Below, in pieces: positions 5,623-12,696 of a stretch of DNA of 64,000 nt. Position 1 is the first letter of the stretch. Each line of letters begins with the position of its first letter. Below the pieces are notes generated by a model. That model ran no database searches. It saw only the letters and a program-made list of their open reading frames with translations, and was not told where the DNA came from. This stretch comes from a virus. A program made the position numbers and the translations under genes. The stretch covers positions 1 to 64,000 of the IMG/VR virus record IMGVR_UViG_3300033150_000473; one strand, written 5' to 3'.

Positions 5623-5851
5623 CGTCTGGTTGCCTGTACACAGCACCATAGTATGTAGCAACAAGAGCCTCCACGAGGGGGTTTTGGTGGCTTCTTGCAT
5701 GGAACAGGCACGCTACCAGAAGCCTTGTGAGCGTTGTCAAGCTATTACTTAGTATGGCGTTTTTTGGGTGTTTACAGGGTGAGCCTAAACCCCGTAAAAT
5801 TGGTGGTTCACACTACATAAGTATGCGAGAAAGAGACTATCGTAGTACAAC
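5623..5851. other. Intergenic stretch after the methyltransferase gene
   Basis: No gene found. A weak CCTC-cac-GAGG hairpin followed by GGGTTTTG (about 5686-5703) may end methyltransferase transcripts. The rest is AT-richer sequence leading to the promoter at 5852. Confidence 0.4.
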
Positions 5852-5880
5852 TTGCCAAGTTCTGGAAAGTGTGGTACAGT
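5852..5880 (+). promoter_or_regulatory. Rightward promoter P(5.85) with operator
   Basis: TTGCCA (5852-5857), a 17-bp spacer ending TGTGG and TACAGT (5875-5880). The -35 lies in the perfect palindrome AACTTGCCAAGTT (5849-5861). Confidence 0.75.
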
Positions 5881-5884
5881 TACC

Positions 5885-6014
5885 CTAGAGGGCCGTGCTG
5901 GCGTGGCAGCGTCAGGGGGATGAAATTCGGGACTGCCAACCGACTGCCAGTGACGTCAATAAATGGCAGACAACGTGTGGTAGCCGTGTGGGGAAAACGG
6001 CCACGGCCCTCTAG
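5885..6014 (+). ncRNA. Closed multibranch 5' leader upstream of the RHH gene
   Basis: CTAGAGGGCCGTG (5885-5897), at the predicted transcript start, is perfectly complementary to CACGGCCCTCTAG (6002-6014), just before the ribosome-binding site (GGAGG, 6022-6026). Inside are three hairpins: TGGCAG/CTGCCA (5904-5909 with 5933-5938), CTGCCA/TGGCAG (5944-5949 with 5964-5969) and GCCGT/ACGGC (5983-5987 with 5997-6001). This gives a four-way junction of 130 nt. No known riboswitch class recognised. Confidence 0.6.
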
Positions 6015-6032
6015 CACATTTGGAGGTCAGAA

Positions 6033-6224
6033 ATGAAAAGAGTCAGCGACGAAGACCTGCGGTGTCTGGTGAAGGGTATCAGTCTGCCGAGGTGGATGAT
6101 CCGAGTGGTGAAGGAGAAAGCGAAGCAGGAGGGTGTGTCGTTCAGCGCCTATGTGCGGGAGGCGTTGCGGTTCTTCGTGGATCAGGGAGACTGGAAAGAG
6201 GGGGAGACATGGACGGAGGTATAG
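6033..6224 (+). CDS. Ribbon-helix-helix (CopG/Arc-like) regulator
   Basis: A 63-residue DNA-binding protein. The segment ISLPRWMIRVVKEKAKQ then GVSFSAYVREALRFF (about residues 17-52) is a textbook ribbon-helix-helix: a short beta strand followed by two helices with a Gly turn. Such dimers bind tandem or palindromic operators. It is the first gene after promoter P(5.85) and the structured leader, so autoregulation through AACTTGCCAAGTT or the phased palindromes at 4478-4520 is plausible but inferred. Ribosome-binding site GGAGGTCAGAA. Confidence 0.85.
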   Translation: MKRVSDEDLRCLVKGISLPRWMIRVVKEKAKQEGVSFSAYVREALRFFVDQGDWKEGETWTEV

Positions 6225-6592
6225 AAGCAATCCTGGGTGAACTGATCGACATGGTGCAGGCCACGGCTCCGGCGCTGTGGGCCATAGCGCAGAGGCAGGT
6301 GCTGGCGCAGCGCGTTAGCTTCACGCTGTGGGCTACGATGTTCTTCTTGGTTGCCGTGACGCTGGCATTGAAAGCGCGTCATAGCGCACAGCTATGGGCG
6401 AAAATAAAGGCGGCGGGGGAAGACCGTAATCATCGCTATCATGATTGGAGTCCCCAATGCACCATGTGGTTTGTGGGTTGCGTTGCTGTCATGGCCCTTA
6501 TAGCAACCTATGTTTTTCTTCACGAGATCATCATATACAGCATCAACCCCGACTACTACGCCATCAAGGTTCTGCTTGGGTTGGTGCAGTAA
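6209..6592 (+). CDS. Small membrane protein, two predicted TM segments
   Basis: A 127-residue product with two hydrophobic stretches, about residues 31-53 (FTLWATMFFLVAVTLAL) and 87-108 (MWFVGCVAVMALIATYVFL). The start at 6209 has GGGGGAGAC before it and overlaps the RHH gene by 16 nt. Holin-like in size and topology, but no family recognised. An open frame runs upstream without start-site support. Confidence 0.65.
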   Translation: MDGGIEAILGELIDMVQATAPALWAIAQRQVLAQRVSFTLWATMFFLVAVTLALKARHSAQLWAKIKAAGEDRNHRYHDWSPQCTMWFVGCVAVMALIATYVFLHEIIIYSINPDYYAIKVLLGLVQ

Positions 6593-6640
6593 CCGTTTGT
6601 TACCGAATCTGTCACACGCAGATATTCCCGTAACCCTAAT

Positions 6641-6669
6641 TTGACAAGGTTTTTGTTCTGTGGTATAAT
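6641..6669 (+). promoter_or_regulatory. Strong rightward promoter P(6.6)
   Basis: Consensus TTGACA (6641-6646), a 17-bp spacer ending TGTGG and a perfect TATAAT (6664-6669). It is the best promoter match in the window and probably drives the 6.8-11.3 kb operon. The operator palindrome is weaker here (TTGACAAGGTT). Confidence 0.85.
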
Positions 6670-6675
6670 GCGTGT

Positions 6676-6784
6676 AATCCATATAGTGGAGGTGGATGAC
6701 CTCGAGTGTCATCGTCGTTTCCAAGTTGGAGGGGCGTCTCTTTCCACGGAGGGAGATGTCCCCAGAAGCCACGACAGAAACCCA
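6676..6784 (+). ncRNA. Leader of the P(6.6) transcript
   Basis: About 110 nt with GAGGT-ggatg-ACCTC (6691-6705) and a longer hairpin GGGGCGTCTC with GGGAGATGTCCCC (about 6731-6763, one G-U pair). No recognised class and no clear ribosome-binding site before ATG 6785. Confidence 0.4.
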
Positions 6785-7225
6785 ATGACCGCACTAGTCA
6801 CAGCCACAGCAATCGCATCGATACTAGACCCTACGATCATGGCCCACATCGCTGTAGGAGAAGCAGGGGGCTGGGGTATTTGGGGGTCTGAAGAACGCGC
6901 CTGGGAGATACAGGAGATGGTCATCTGGGTAGCCAAGAATCAGAGTGTTTGTGCTTGGGCTCCGGAGGACTACGATCCCCGGCTTCAGTTCTACGCCTGG
7001 GAGGAAGACATCACTGATGCGGATGTGGAGCGAGCGAGGCAAGTTTTGGAGGCGGAGCAGGATGTGACTAATGGAATGCTTCACGTGATTTCTGAACAAG
7101 ATCGAATCAAGCTAGGATTTCCAAGGGGTGACATCGTAGAGTGCGGTGTTGCTCCTTTTTGCGTTCACTGGTTCCGCGAGTGGCCGAACAGGCAGTCGAA
7201 CCAGTCACCCAATCCGGTTGAATAG
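6785..7225 (+). CDS. Putative SleB/CwlJ-like cell-wall hydrolase
   Basis: A 146-residue product. The N-terminus is mildly hydrophobic. The motif AHIAVGEAGG with a following helix (AWEIQEMVIWVAKNQ), a later LQFYAW and helix ADVERARQVLEAEQ match the layout of Hydrolase_2 (SleB/CwlJ) domains: catalytic Glu in a GEA motif, an AVxxVxLNR-like helix, a QF motif and a final Ala-rich helix. Many motif residues differ, so this is a tentative call. With adjacent tiny membrane proteins it may form a lysis module. An upstream open frame lies before the promoter start and was rejected. Confidence 0.4.
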   Translation: MTALVTATAIASILDPTIMAHIAVGEAGGWGIWGSEERAWEIQEMVIWVAKNQSVCAWAPEDYDPRLQFYAWEEDITDADVERARQVLEAEQDVTNGMLHVISEQDRIKLGFPRGDIVECGVAPFCVHWFREWPNRQSNQSPNPVE

Positions 7226-7235
7226 AGAGGTTCTA

Positions 7236-7322
7236 ATGAGCAACAAGGTTCTTCTCGCCCTGGCAATTGTGGTTATTGTCTTCTTTGTACTTTACAAATG
7301 GCGCAGGCCGCGATACTGGTGA
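7236..7322 (+). CDS. Tiny single-TM protein
   Basis: A 28-residue product starting MSNKVLLALAIVVIVFFVLY followed by a basic tail (KWRRPRYW). One TM helix with positive residues on one side; ribosome-binding site AGAGAGG. Size and location after a putative hydrolase suggest a membrane peptide of the lysis region. Confidence 0.6.
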   Translation: MSNKVLLALAIVVIVFFVLYKWRRPRYW

Positions 7323-7326
7323 GCCG

Positions 7327-7410
7327 GTGCGCAGTCTTGCTGAACTTGCTTGCATGATGGTCCTTCCTGCTATAATTCTTGTCCTGTGGATCATCTCGCG
7401 TCGTGACTGA
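7327..7410 (+). CDS. Possible tiny single-TM protein
   Basis: A GTG-started 27-codon frame with a hydrophobic core (MVLPAIILVLWIISRR). It directly follows the previous tiny gene. No strong ribosome-binding site; only the membrane-like composition and position support it. Confidence 0.35.
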   Translation: MRSLAELACMMVLPAIILVLWIISRRD

Positions 7411-7447
7411 CGCGCATCCTTTGTGCTGACATGAAAGGGGGGCTTGG

Positions 7448-9217
7448 ATGCGCGTTATCACGCATTCCATCACGTATCCGTCGCGCAGTGACATAATCCG
7501 CATCACGCCGATAGGGGACATCCACCTCGGCAATGCGCTGTGCGACGAAAAACTGTTAGCCGAAACAGTAGCCCGAATCAAGGCAGACCCGCTGCACTAC
7601 TGGGGCGGCATGGGGGACTATTGTCTATCCGATGATACAGAGATCCTAACGGATCGTGGCTGGCTTGGAATGAACGATGTAGAACCATCTGACCAAGCAG
7701 TTGTCTACGAGCCAGGGACGGGCGTATGCCGGTTTGATCCCATACTGCGGAAATGGACAAACCCAACAACGGCGGGGTTGGTTAGACTAAAGAGTGGGCA
7801 TATAGATGCGCTCGTAACGAAGAAACATCGTGTACTGATACACCATAACACGGGGGGGCGGTGGCACGAACAGGAGATTGTGGAGGCAAAAGACTTACTC
7901 AAGAACAAAACCAAACATATCTGGCGGTTGCCCGTTGCAGCCAAAGGGTGGGAGGGTACGGATAAGGGCATTTCAGAAGATTGGTTCACACTCAAGGGCT
8001 GGATTGACACAGAAGGATGGCTTGAGCGCAGAGGCAACCACGAACGCGTTGCGATAGGGCAGTCAGAAACAGCTAACCCTAAGTACGTTGCGGCGATTGA
8101 GGCGCTCTTTGATCGCCTATGTTTTGCCCCTTGGCGATACCGCAAGCCAGATGGCCTTGTGTTCTGGCGATTTCGGGGAGCAGATACCCAGCGCATTCAC
8201 GATATAATAGGACGCAAGGGCCAGCGAATGGATTGGATGATGAACTCTCCCATCTCGCACTTGCGTGCCTATTTCAAGGCATTGATGGACGGGGATGGCG
8301 CATGGTCTAGGAACTGCTTCTCACAAAAAGACGCCGCGCTAGTAAATGTCTTCCAAGAATTATGCTTCAAGCTAGGGTATCGCGTGAAGATCAGCCGCGC
8401 TGGGAACCCAAAACGATGGTACTGCCATTTCGGTGAGCGTCGCGGCACACATTCACTACTGCGGGAGGTCAAGGAGGAGACGGGTAGCGGAATGACTTGG
8501 TGTGTCTCTACACCCACCGGCACGATTGTCACCAGGCGCAACCATAAGATAGTCGTGCTTGGCAATTGTGACTTCATCAATCGCAGCGACAAACGACACC
8601 GAGCGAGCCACACGGCCCCCTGGTTACACGGTGTTGACGACCTGTCCTCGGCACAGATAGATAAGGTCGTTAAGATTCTAGACCCTATAAAGGACAAGTG
8701 CCTGTGGCTGGTACGTGGCAATCACGAAGACCTGGTACACAAGAAATACGAGCACGATGTCTACGCCGAGATCTGCCGGAAGCTAGGAGCCCGCGAAAAG
8801 AATCCGCTAGAACTTGGTTATCGCGGGTTCGTGCGGCTGCGAATGCGCAGGAACAAGGGGAACACGTTCACGGTAGTCATCTATATCCATCATGGCTACG
8901 GCGGTGGCAGGATGGAGGGCGCTAAGGCGCTGAAGCTGGGCAGGTTGCCCAAGACTTATGATGCTGATATCTACCTGTATGGGCACGCGCACGTTAGGCT
9001 GGCCCAGGCAGCGCATAGGGTGAGTCCCGCTAAAACGGCTGACAGGCTGGTAGGCCGTGACCTCTGGGAACTGGTGACAGGTTCGTTTCTGCGCTCCTAC
9101 GACGCGAAGGGGAAGCTGGAAGTGTACTCGGAGGAGAAGGACTTCCCGCCTACAGCACTAGGAGTGCCAGAGATTCAGATCACGCCAGACAAGAAACGGA
9201 TCAAGGTGCTGGCATAG
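7448..9217 (+). CDS. Metallophosphoesterase interrupted by an intein
   Basis: A 589-residue precursor. The joined exteins (274 residues) form a calcineurin-type metallophosphoesterase with GDIHLG (23-28), GMGDY plus CDFI across the splice point, VRGNHED, then IHHGYGG and LYGHAHV, all the usual metal ligands. Such phage enzymes hydrolyse phosphodiesters, possibly nucleic acid or cyclic nucleotides; the substrate is unknown. The intein sits inside metal-binding motif II, so the enzyme must be inactive until splicing. Start ATG 7448 follows GAAAGGGGGGCTTGG. Confidence 0.9.
   Translation: MRVITHSITYPSRSDIIRITPIGDIHLGNALCDEKLLAETVARIKADPLHYWGGMGDYCLSDDTEILTDRGWLGMNDVEPSDQAVVYEPGTGVCRFDPILRKWTNPTTAGLVRLKSGHIDALVTKKHRVLIHHNTGGRWHEQEIVEAKDLLKNKTKHIWRLPVAAKGWEGTDKGISEDWFTLKGWIDTEGWLERRGNHERVAIGQSETANPKYVAAIEALFDRLCFAPWRYRKPDGLVFWRFRGADTQRIHDIIGRKGQRMDWMMNSPISHLRAYFKALMDGDGAWSRNCFSQKDAALVNVFQELCFKLGYRVKISRAGNPKRWYCHFGERRGTHSLLREVKEETGSGMTWCVSTPTGTIVTRRNHKIVVLGNCDFINRSDKRHRASHTAPWLHGVDDLSSAQIDKVVKILDPIKDKCLWLVRGNHEDLVHKKYEHDVYAEICRKLGAREKNPLELGYRGFVRLRMRRNKGNTFTVVIYIHHGYGGGRMEGAKALKLGRLPKTYDADIYLYGHAHVRLAQAAHRVSPAKTADRLVGRDLWELVTGSFLRSYDAKGKLEVYSEEKDFPPTALGVPEIQITPDKKRIKVLA
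7622..8566 (+). other. Intein with LAGLIDADG-type homing endonuclease (315 aa)
   Basis: It starts with Cys (residue 59, CLSDDTEILT, block A) and ends RRNHKIVVLGN before Cys+1 (residue 374). The two endonuclease motifs are LKGWIDTEGWL and FKALMDGDGAW. The penultimate residue is Gly rather than the usual His, a known but less common variant that can slow C-terminal cleavage. The Thr-x-x-His of block B is seen in VTKKHRVL. Confidence 0.93.
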
Positions 9218-9227
9218 GAGGGCTGGC

Positions 9228-9458
9228 ATGCCTAAGTTTCGCAAGAAACCCGTAGTCGTCGAGGCCGAGCAGTGGTTCCCCGGCAAAGAAGTCGAAGGAG
9301 TCGTAGAAAGAGCTAAGGGGGCTTACGGCTACATGGTAGCGTCAACGGGCAAACACATCGTCAACGCAGGGGACTGGGTGATTACACGCGAAGAATACCG
9401 GTGTCCATGCAGCGCCTTGATGTTCAAGGCCAAGTACGAACCCATTGAGGAGGACTAA
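9228..9458 (+). CDS. Small conserved phage protein
   Basis: A 76-residue product starting MPKFRKKPVVVEAEQWFPG and ending FKAKYEPIEE, with a GDWVIT turn in the middle. This KKPVxVEAxQW...GDWI...F..tYEp pattern is widespread in phage genomes; the function is unknown. It follows the phosphoesterase by 10 nt. Confidence 0.85.
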   Translation: MPKFRKKPVVVEAEQWFPGKEVEGVVERAKGAYGYMVASTGKHIVNAGDWVITREEYRCPCSALMFKAKYEPIEED

Positions 9459-9459
9459 C

Positions 9460-9912
9460 ATGCCAATTCTTGCAAGATCAGACGGAGTGTCCAGAACGTT
9501 TGCAGTGCGCGCCAGCCAACCAGATGACGGCTGGCAGGATGCGCTCACGAAACTGTTTCCCGTGGAGGTGTTCACCGCATATCTGGCAGCGGTTGCCATT
9601 ATCTCTGGTGTCGATCCATCGCCGGTGAGAGATACCGTGGCCTGGGTGGTATTTGGCGCTGGGGTCTTGGCTACGGTAGTCTACATGGTAGCTACTTGGG
9701 ATCCCGACCCCGTGGTGAGACGGGAGGAACTCAAGTACGCCTGGCCGCAGTTGACGCTTGCCATCTTTGCTTTTGCAACCTGGGCGTTCAGTATCGGCGG
9801 GGTTTTTGATACGTTCCCCTGGTACGAGCAGTGGATCGGTGGAGTGACGTTGATCATCGGGGCTTTGCTACTCACAGGGTTGAACAAGCTGATCGGGACG
9901 TTCGCAGAGTGA
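9460..9912 (+). CDS. Membrane protein with about four TM segments
   Basis: A 150-residue product with hydrophobic segments near residues 37-55, 62-80, 99-117 and 125-145. Ribosome-binding site GAGGAGGACTAAC gives ATG 9460; five upstream codons in frame are not needed. Holin-like topology, but no family recognised. It overlaps the next gene's GTG by 4 nt. Confidence 0.75.
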   Translation: MPILARSDGVSRTFAVRASQPDDGWQDALTKLFPVEVFTAYLAAVAIISGVDPSPVRDTVAWVVFGAGVLATVVYMVATWDPDPVVRREELKYAWPQLTLAIFAFATWAFSIGGVFDTFPWYEQWIGGVTLIIGALLLTGLNKLIGTFAE

Positions 9913-10268
9913 CTTTAGTTACGTTGCCACCGGTGCGCCCGCTCCAGCCAAGCCAGTGTGAGCATGGCCTGGGCTTTATGGTTCAGATGCGCTACTGGCT
10001 TCAGGACATACGTGACCGTTGGCAAATGCGCCGCGGCAAGATCATTGATGAGCGCTGTAGACATTGTTGGGTTGTCTTGAAACGGTTCAGTAAGCCAGTG
10101 TACACGGAGGTTTTCTTGGAGGCCCCTGGTGAGCCACTGTGTAAACACGCCTGGAAGCAATGTGCGTTCTGTGGTAGCATAACCTGTGACAGTTACCTGT
10201 ATAAGCGCTATCCGTCTGACCCAGGTTTTTCGTGGGTCAGTTATAACCATGTCTTTGGAATCTGCTAA
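9909..10268 (+). CDS. Cys/His-rich hypothetical protein
   Basis: A 119-residue product from a GTG that overlaps the previous stop (GTGA). Pairs CEH, CRHC and CKH...CAFC suggest one or two zinc sites. The N-terminus is uncertain: ATG 9978 (MVQMRYWLQ) is an alternative start. No family recognised. Confidence 0.55.
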   Translation: MTLVTLPPVRPLQPSQCEHGLGFMVQMRYWLQDIRDRWQMRRGKIIDERCRHCWVVLKRFSKPVYTEVFLEAPGEPLCKHAWKQCAFCGSITCDSYLYKRYPSDPGFSWVSYNHVFGIC

Positions 10269-10446
10269 GAAAGCTGTGATCGAGGCCGAAGTCACCGTAC
10301 CCACGTGGTCTGATACGGTTCTGATCCAGGACGGCGATAACCGTGTCTGGCTCTCGCAGTGGCTCGCTAAACAGTTCAAGGCACGCATGGTAGGTAGCGA
10401 GATTGTCTACGGCAAGATGCGGATTACGGTTCAACAGATTGAGTAG
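10249..10446 (+). CDS. Small hypothetical protein
   Basis: A 65-residue product starting MSLESAKKAVIEAEVTVPTW. It overlaps the previous gene by 20 nt in another frame and ends directly on a dispersed palindrome (10447-10464). Alpha/beta composition; not recognised. The ribosome-binding site is weak. Confidence 0.55.
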   Translation: MSLESAKKAVIEAEVTVPTWSDTVLIQDGDNRVWLSQWLAKQFKARMVGSEIVYGKMRITVQQIE

Positions 10447-10464
10447 AATGCACGGACGTGCATT
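10447..10464. promoter_or_regulatory. Dispersed palindrome AATGCACG-GA-CGTGCATT, copy 2
   Basis: Identical to 550-567. It fills the space between the preceding stop and the ATG of the ParB-like gene (10470), so a bound protein or RNA hairpin here could control that gene's translation. Confidence 0.75.
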
Positions 10465-10469
10465 GTGAA

Positions 10470-11153
10470 ATGAGTAACAAACTGCGCCTGGAATATGTCC
10501 CGCTAAGCACCGCCGTCAAGTGGGATTGGGTAGACAACGCCAAATTGCACGACACGGGCGGCATCATCCAGTCCATCCAGGAGTATGGGTTCAGGTCGCC
10601 ACCTGAAGTAGACGCAACTCTAGGGCCTGCGTTTTCCCAGGGCAACGGCCGCGTGAAAGCGTTAGCCCTGATGCAACTAGATGGCCGTTACGAAAGACCT
10701 AAGTACATCGGGGTAACCGAAGACGGCGAGTGGGCCGTTCCGGTTCTCTTCGGCGCTGATAGCAAGAGTCTCGCCGCTGCAAAAGCCTATGCCATCGACT
10801 GCAATTCACTAGTGGTAACTGGCGGGGATTCTGACCTCTGGGACATCATGGCTCTCTACGACAGGGAGCAATTGGCCGAGATCACCGCTTCCCTGGGAGA
10901 CCAGGGGCTCGTGACACTAGACGACGACTGCCTGGCGTTTCTTCAAGACGATGACGAGGAGGAAATAGACCCCAAGAGGCAGGAGAAGTGGACGTTCAAG
11001 GTTCACTTCGATGCGGAGCGAGAGTTGTTGGACGAATTACTAGGGCTCATGGGGCCGTACTTCATGCCTCGGTCACGCAGGAACCTGATGCCCGAGTTCT
11101 TTGTAGCGATGGTGCGGAAGTATTGTGCGGATAGGCCGGTTGTTGTGACATGA
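10470..11153 (+). CDS. ParB/sulfiredoxin-fold domain protein
   Basis: A 227-residue product. Residues about 7-70 (VPLSTAVKW..., IIQSIQEYGF..., FSQGNGRVKAL) match the ParB N-terminal/sulfiredoxin fold, whose GxGRxxA motif binds a nucleotide. A C-terminal acidic stretch (DDDEEEID) is followed by a helical domain. Phage versions often sit beside DNA methyltransferases and may bind or nick DNA. A partition role linked to the iterons at 4.2-4.5 kb is only a possibility. ATG 10470 is chosen over a GTG inside the palindrome. Confidence 0.75.
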   Translation: MSNKLRLEYVPLSTAVKWDWVDNAKLHDTGGIIQSIQEYGFRSPPEVDATLGPAFSQGNGRVKALALMQLDGRYERPKYIGVTEDGEWAVPVLFGADSKSLAAAKAYAIDCNSLVVTGGDSDLWDIMALYDREQLAEITASLGDQGLVTLDDDCLAFLQDDDEEEIDPKRQEKWTFKVHFDAERELLDELLGLMGPYFMPRSRRNLMPEFFVAMVRKYCADRPVVVT

Positions 11154-11290
11154 CCGACAAAGAGTTCTGGGGGCGCATCCGGCAGGCCATCCTAGCCGCA
11201 TTGGACGCAATCGAGAAGCGCTGGGGTTTCTCACCGACAACTGCGGAGATCAGGAAACAGGAACGAGAACGACGAAGACAAGACAAATAG
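11150..11290 (+). CDS. Small basic hypothetical protein
   Basis: A 46-residue product starting MTDKEFWGRIRQAILAALDAI and ending in a run of Arg/Glu/Gln (RKQERERRRQDK). Its ATG overlaps the previous stop (ATGA). It is the last gene before a strong terminator. Confidence 0.65.
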   Translation: MTDKEFWGRIRQAILAALDAIEKRWGFSPTTAEIRKQERERRRQDK

Positions 11291-11312
11291 TAAACTGGCA
11301 GCCGAGAAATCG

Positions 11313-11350
11313 AGCGCCGCTAACCCTAACGGGTGGCGGCGCTTTTGTTT
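11313..11350 (+). terminator. Rho-independent terminator
   Basis: AGCGCCGC-ta-ACCC (11313-11326), loop TAAC, then GGGT-g-GCGGCGCT followed by TTTGTTTCTT. This is the clearest terminator in the window and separates the 6.8-11.3 kb genes from the morphogenesis genes. Confidence 0.85.
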
Positions 11351-11396
11351 CTTACCGCAACACCAGTTTGTTACCAGAATAGTAACGGAGAGTGAC

Positions 11397-12125
11397 ATGC
11401 TCAAACCGTTGATTGATCCGAAGTGCGAAGCGTTGGGGCTCACCGTGAGCGAGCCCATAGAAACCGATGGCCTGCATTGGGAACTAAGTCACCTGTGGCT
11501 GACAGAAAACGGCAACTGGGATTCTGTGCCCGACTTCGCCAGGGACTTCCAAACCGACCATCTCGGCGGCGACCATCACGTCTACGTACTCGGTTACAGG
11601 CTGGACATGCACCGCGCTGAGGAAGAGAGGCTGTTCGTCCTTGGCTGGCCCGATGGACACCATATCTTCTCGCCAAAGAGAGAACATGAATGGTGGGGGA
11701 ACGCTATCATAAATGCGGGTTTCAACTGGCAGAAGACACCTGGCCCGTACTACGCCCAGATGAACGCTATCAACACGTCTGTCGTCTACGGTATCGGCCT
11801 GCCCTACCCGCCCCCGCCATGGAAGCACATGGGCGCGAGACACCATTGGGACGGCGAGACGATGACCGGTGACATCCCTGTCATCGTATCGGCTTCGGGC
11901 GAAGATACTGGCGCAAGCGTCATGGGCGGCCTGCACACTAGCTTCTTCCTGGTGTTCCAGGAGGTCGAAGGATATATTCCTGAGCCAGAACCGCCGATAC
12001 AAGAACAGTTCCTGCGGGTATTGGACAAAGCCGAGGCCGCTGCCGACCAGTTGGTAGGCCAGAACGAACAGGCCGCGGCAGGCAAGATATACCTGGGGAT
12101 TGCCGAGTTGCTCTCCTGGCAGTAA
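11397..12125 (+). CDS. Hypothetical protein upstream of terminase
   Basis: A 242-residue product, not recognised. It is rich in Trp, His and Pro (GGDHHVYVLGYRLD, WPDGHHIFSP), suggesting a compact beta domain with possible metal ligands, and ends in a helical tail (EQFLRVLDKAEAAADQLV). A ribosome-binding site (CGGAGAGTGAC) is present. No promoter was identified in the 45 bp after the terminator. Confidence 0.7.
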   Translation: MLKPLIDPKCEALGLTVSEPIETDGLHWELSHLWLTENGNWDSVPDFARDFQTDHLGGDHHVYVLGYRLDMHRAEEERLFVLGWPDGHHIFSPKREHEWWGNAIINAGFNWQKTPGPYYAQMNAINTSVVYGIGLPYPPPPWKHMGARHHWDGETMTGDIPVIVSASGEDTGASVMGGLHTSFFLVFQEVEGYIPEPEPPIQEQFLRVLDKAEAAADQLVGQNEQAAAGKIYLGIAELLSWQ

Positions 12126-12126
12126 C

Positions 12127-12696
12127 ATGGCAAAGCGACGGCTGTCGGAGAATCCGCCCGATGTCCATAACAACAACAGCATCACGGCCCCCAGGCGGCT
12201 GAAGGCGACAGAGCGCAGGCAATTCGTAGTCGCACTCAGGACGGCAGGGGCTACGTTGCAGCAGTGTGCCAAGCAAGCGGTTGAGAAGTTTGGGGAAGAA
12301 CAACTTCCCAAGAACTACAACAGGCAGGCCGTCTGGCTAGACATCAAGAGGGCTCAGAAGCACGCCTACAAGAGCATGGGGGAAGACCTCAAGACTTTCC
12401 GCATGATCCAGGTTGACCGTTACGAAGCTGTAATTAGGGCGCATTGGCTCAGGGCAATGGCTGGTGACAAAGGGTCTACGGATCGCGTCTTGAAAGCCAT
12501 GAAAGACGAAAACGCGCTACTGGGCTTGAATGCTCCAGCGAAAGTAGACATGAGGGTATTGCAAATTGACGCTCGCATCGAACAGCTCATGGAAACAGTG
12601 GCCTCTGGACGACAAGCTGAAGCTCCTAAAGCGCTTGGAAGCGGAGGCGACCAAGAGGAAGACTCCATCGTGGAGGGAACCGCACGACGTCTGTGA
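12127..12696 (+). CDS. Putative terminase small subunit
   Basis: A 189-residue product directly before the large terminase. It begins with a basic Asn-rich arm, then a region like a helix-turn-helix (FVVALRTAGATLQQCAKQAVEKFG) followed by helices (KRAQKHAYKSMGEDLKTFRMIQ) and an acidic tail, a typical small-subunit layout of DNA-binding domain plus oligomerisation helices. The function rests mainly on position and size. It overlaps terL by 131 nt. Confidence 0.65.
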   Translation: MAKRRLSENPPDVHNNNSITAPRRLKATERRQFVVALRTAGATLQQCAKQAVEKFGEEQLPKNYNRQAVWLDIKRAQKHAYKSMGEDLKTFRMIQVDRYEAVIRAHWLRAMAGDKGSTDRVLKAMKDENALLGLNAPAKVDMRVLQIDARIEQLMETVASGRQAEAPKALGSGGDQEEDSIVEGTARRL

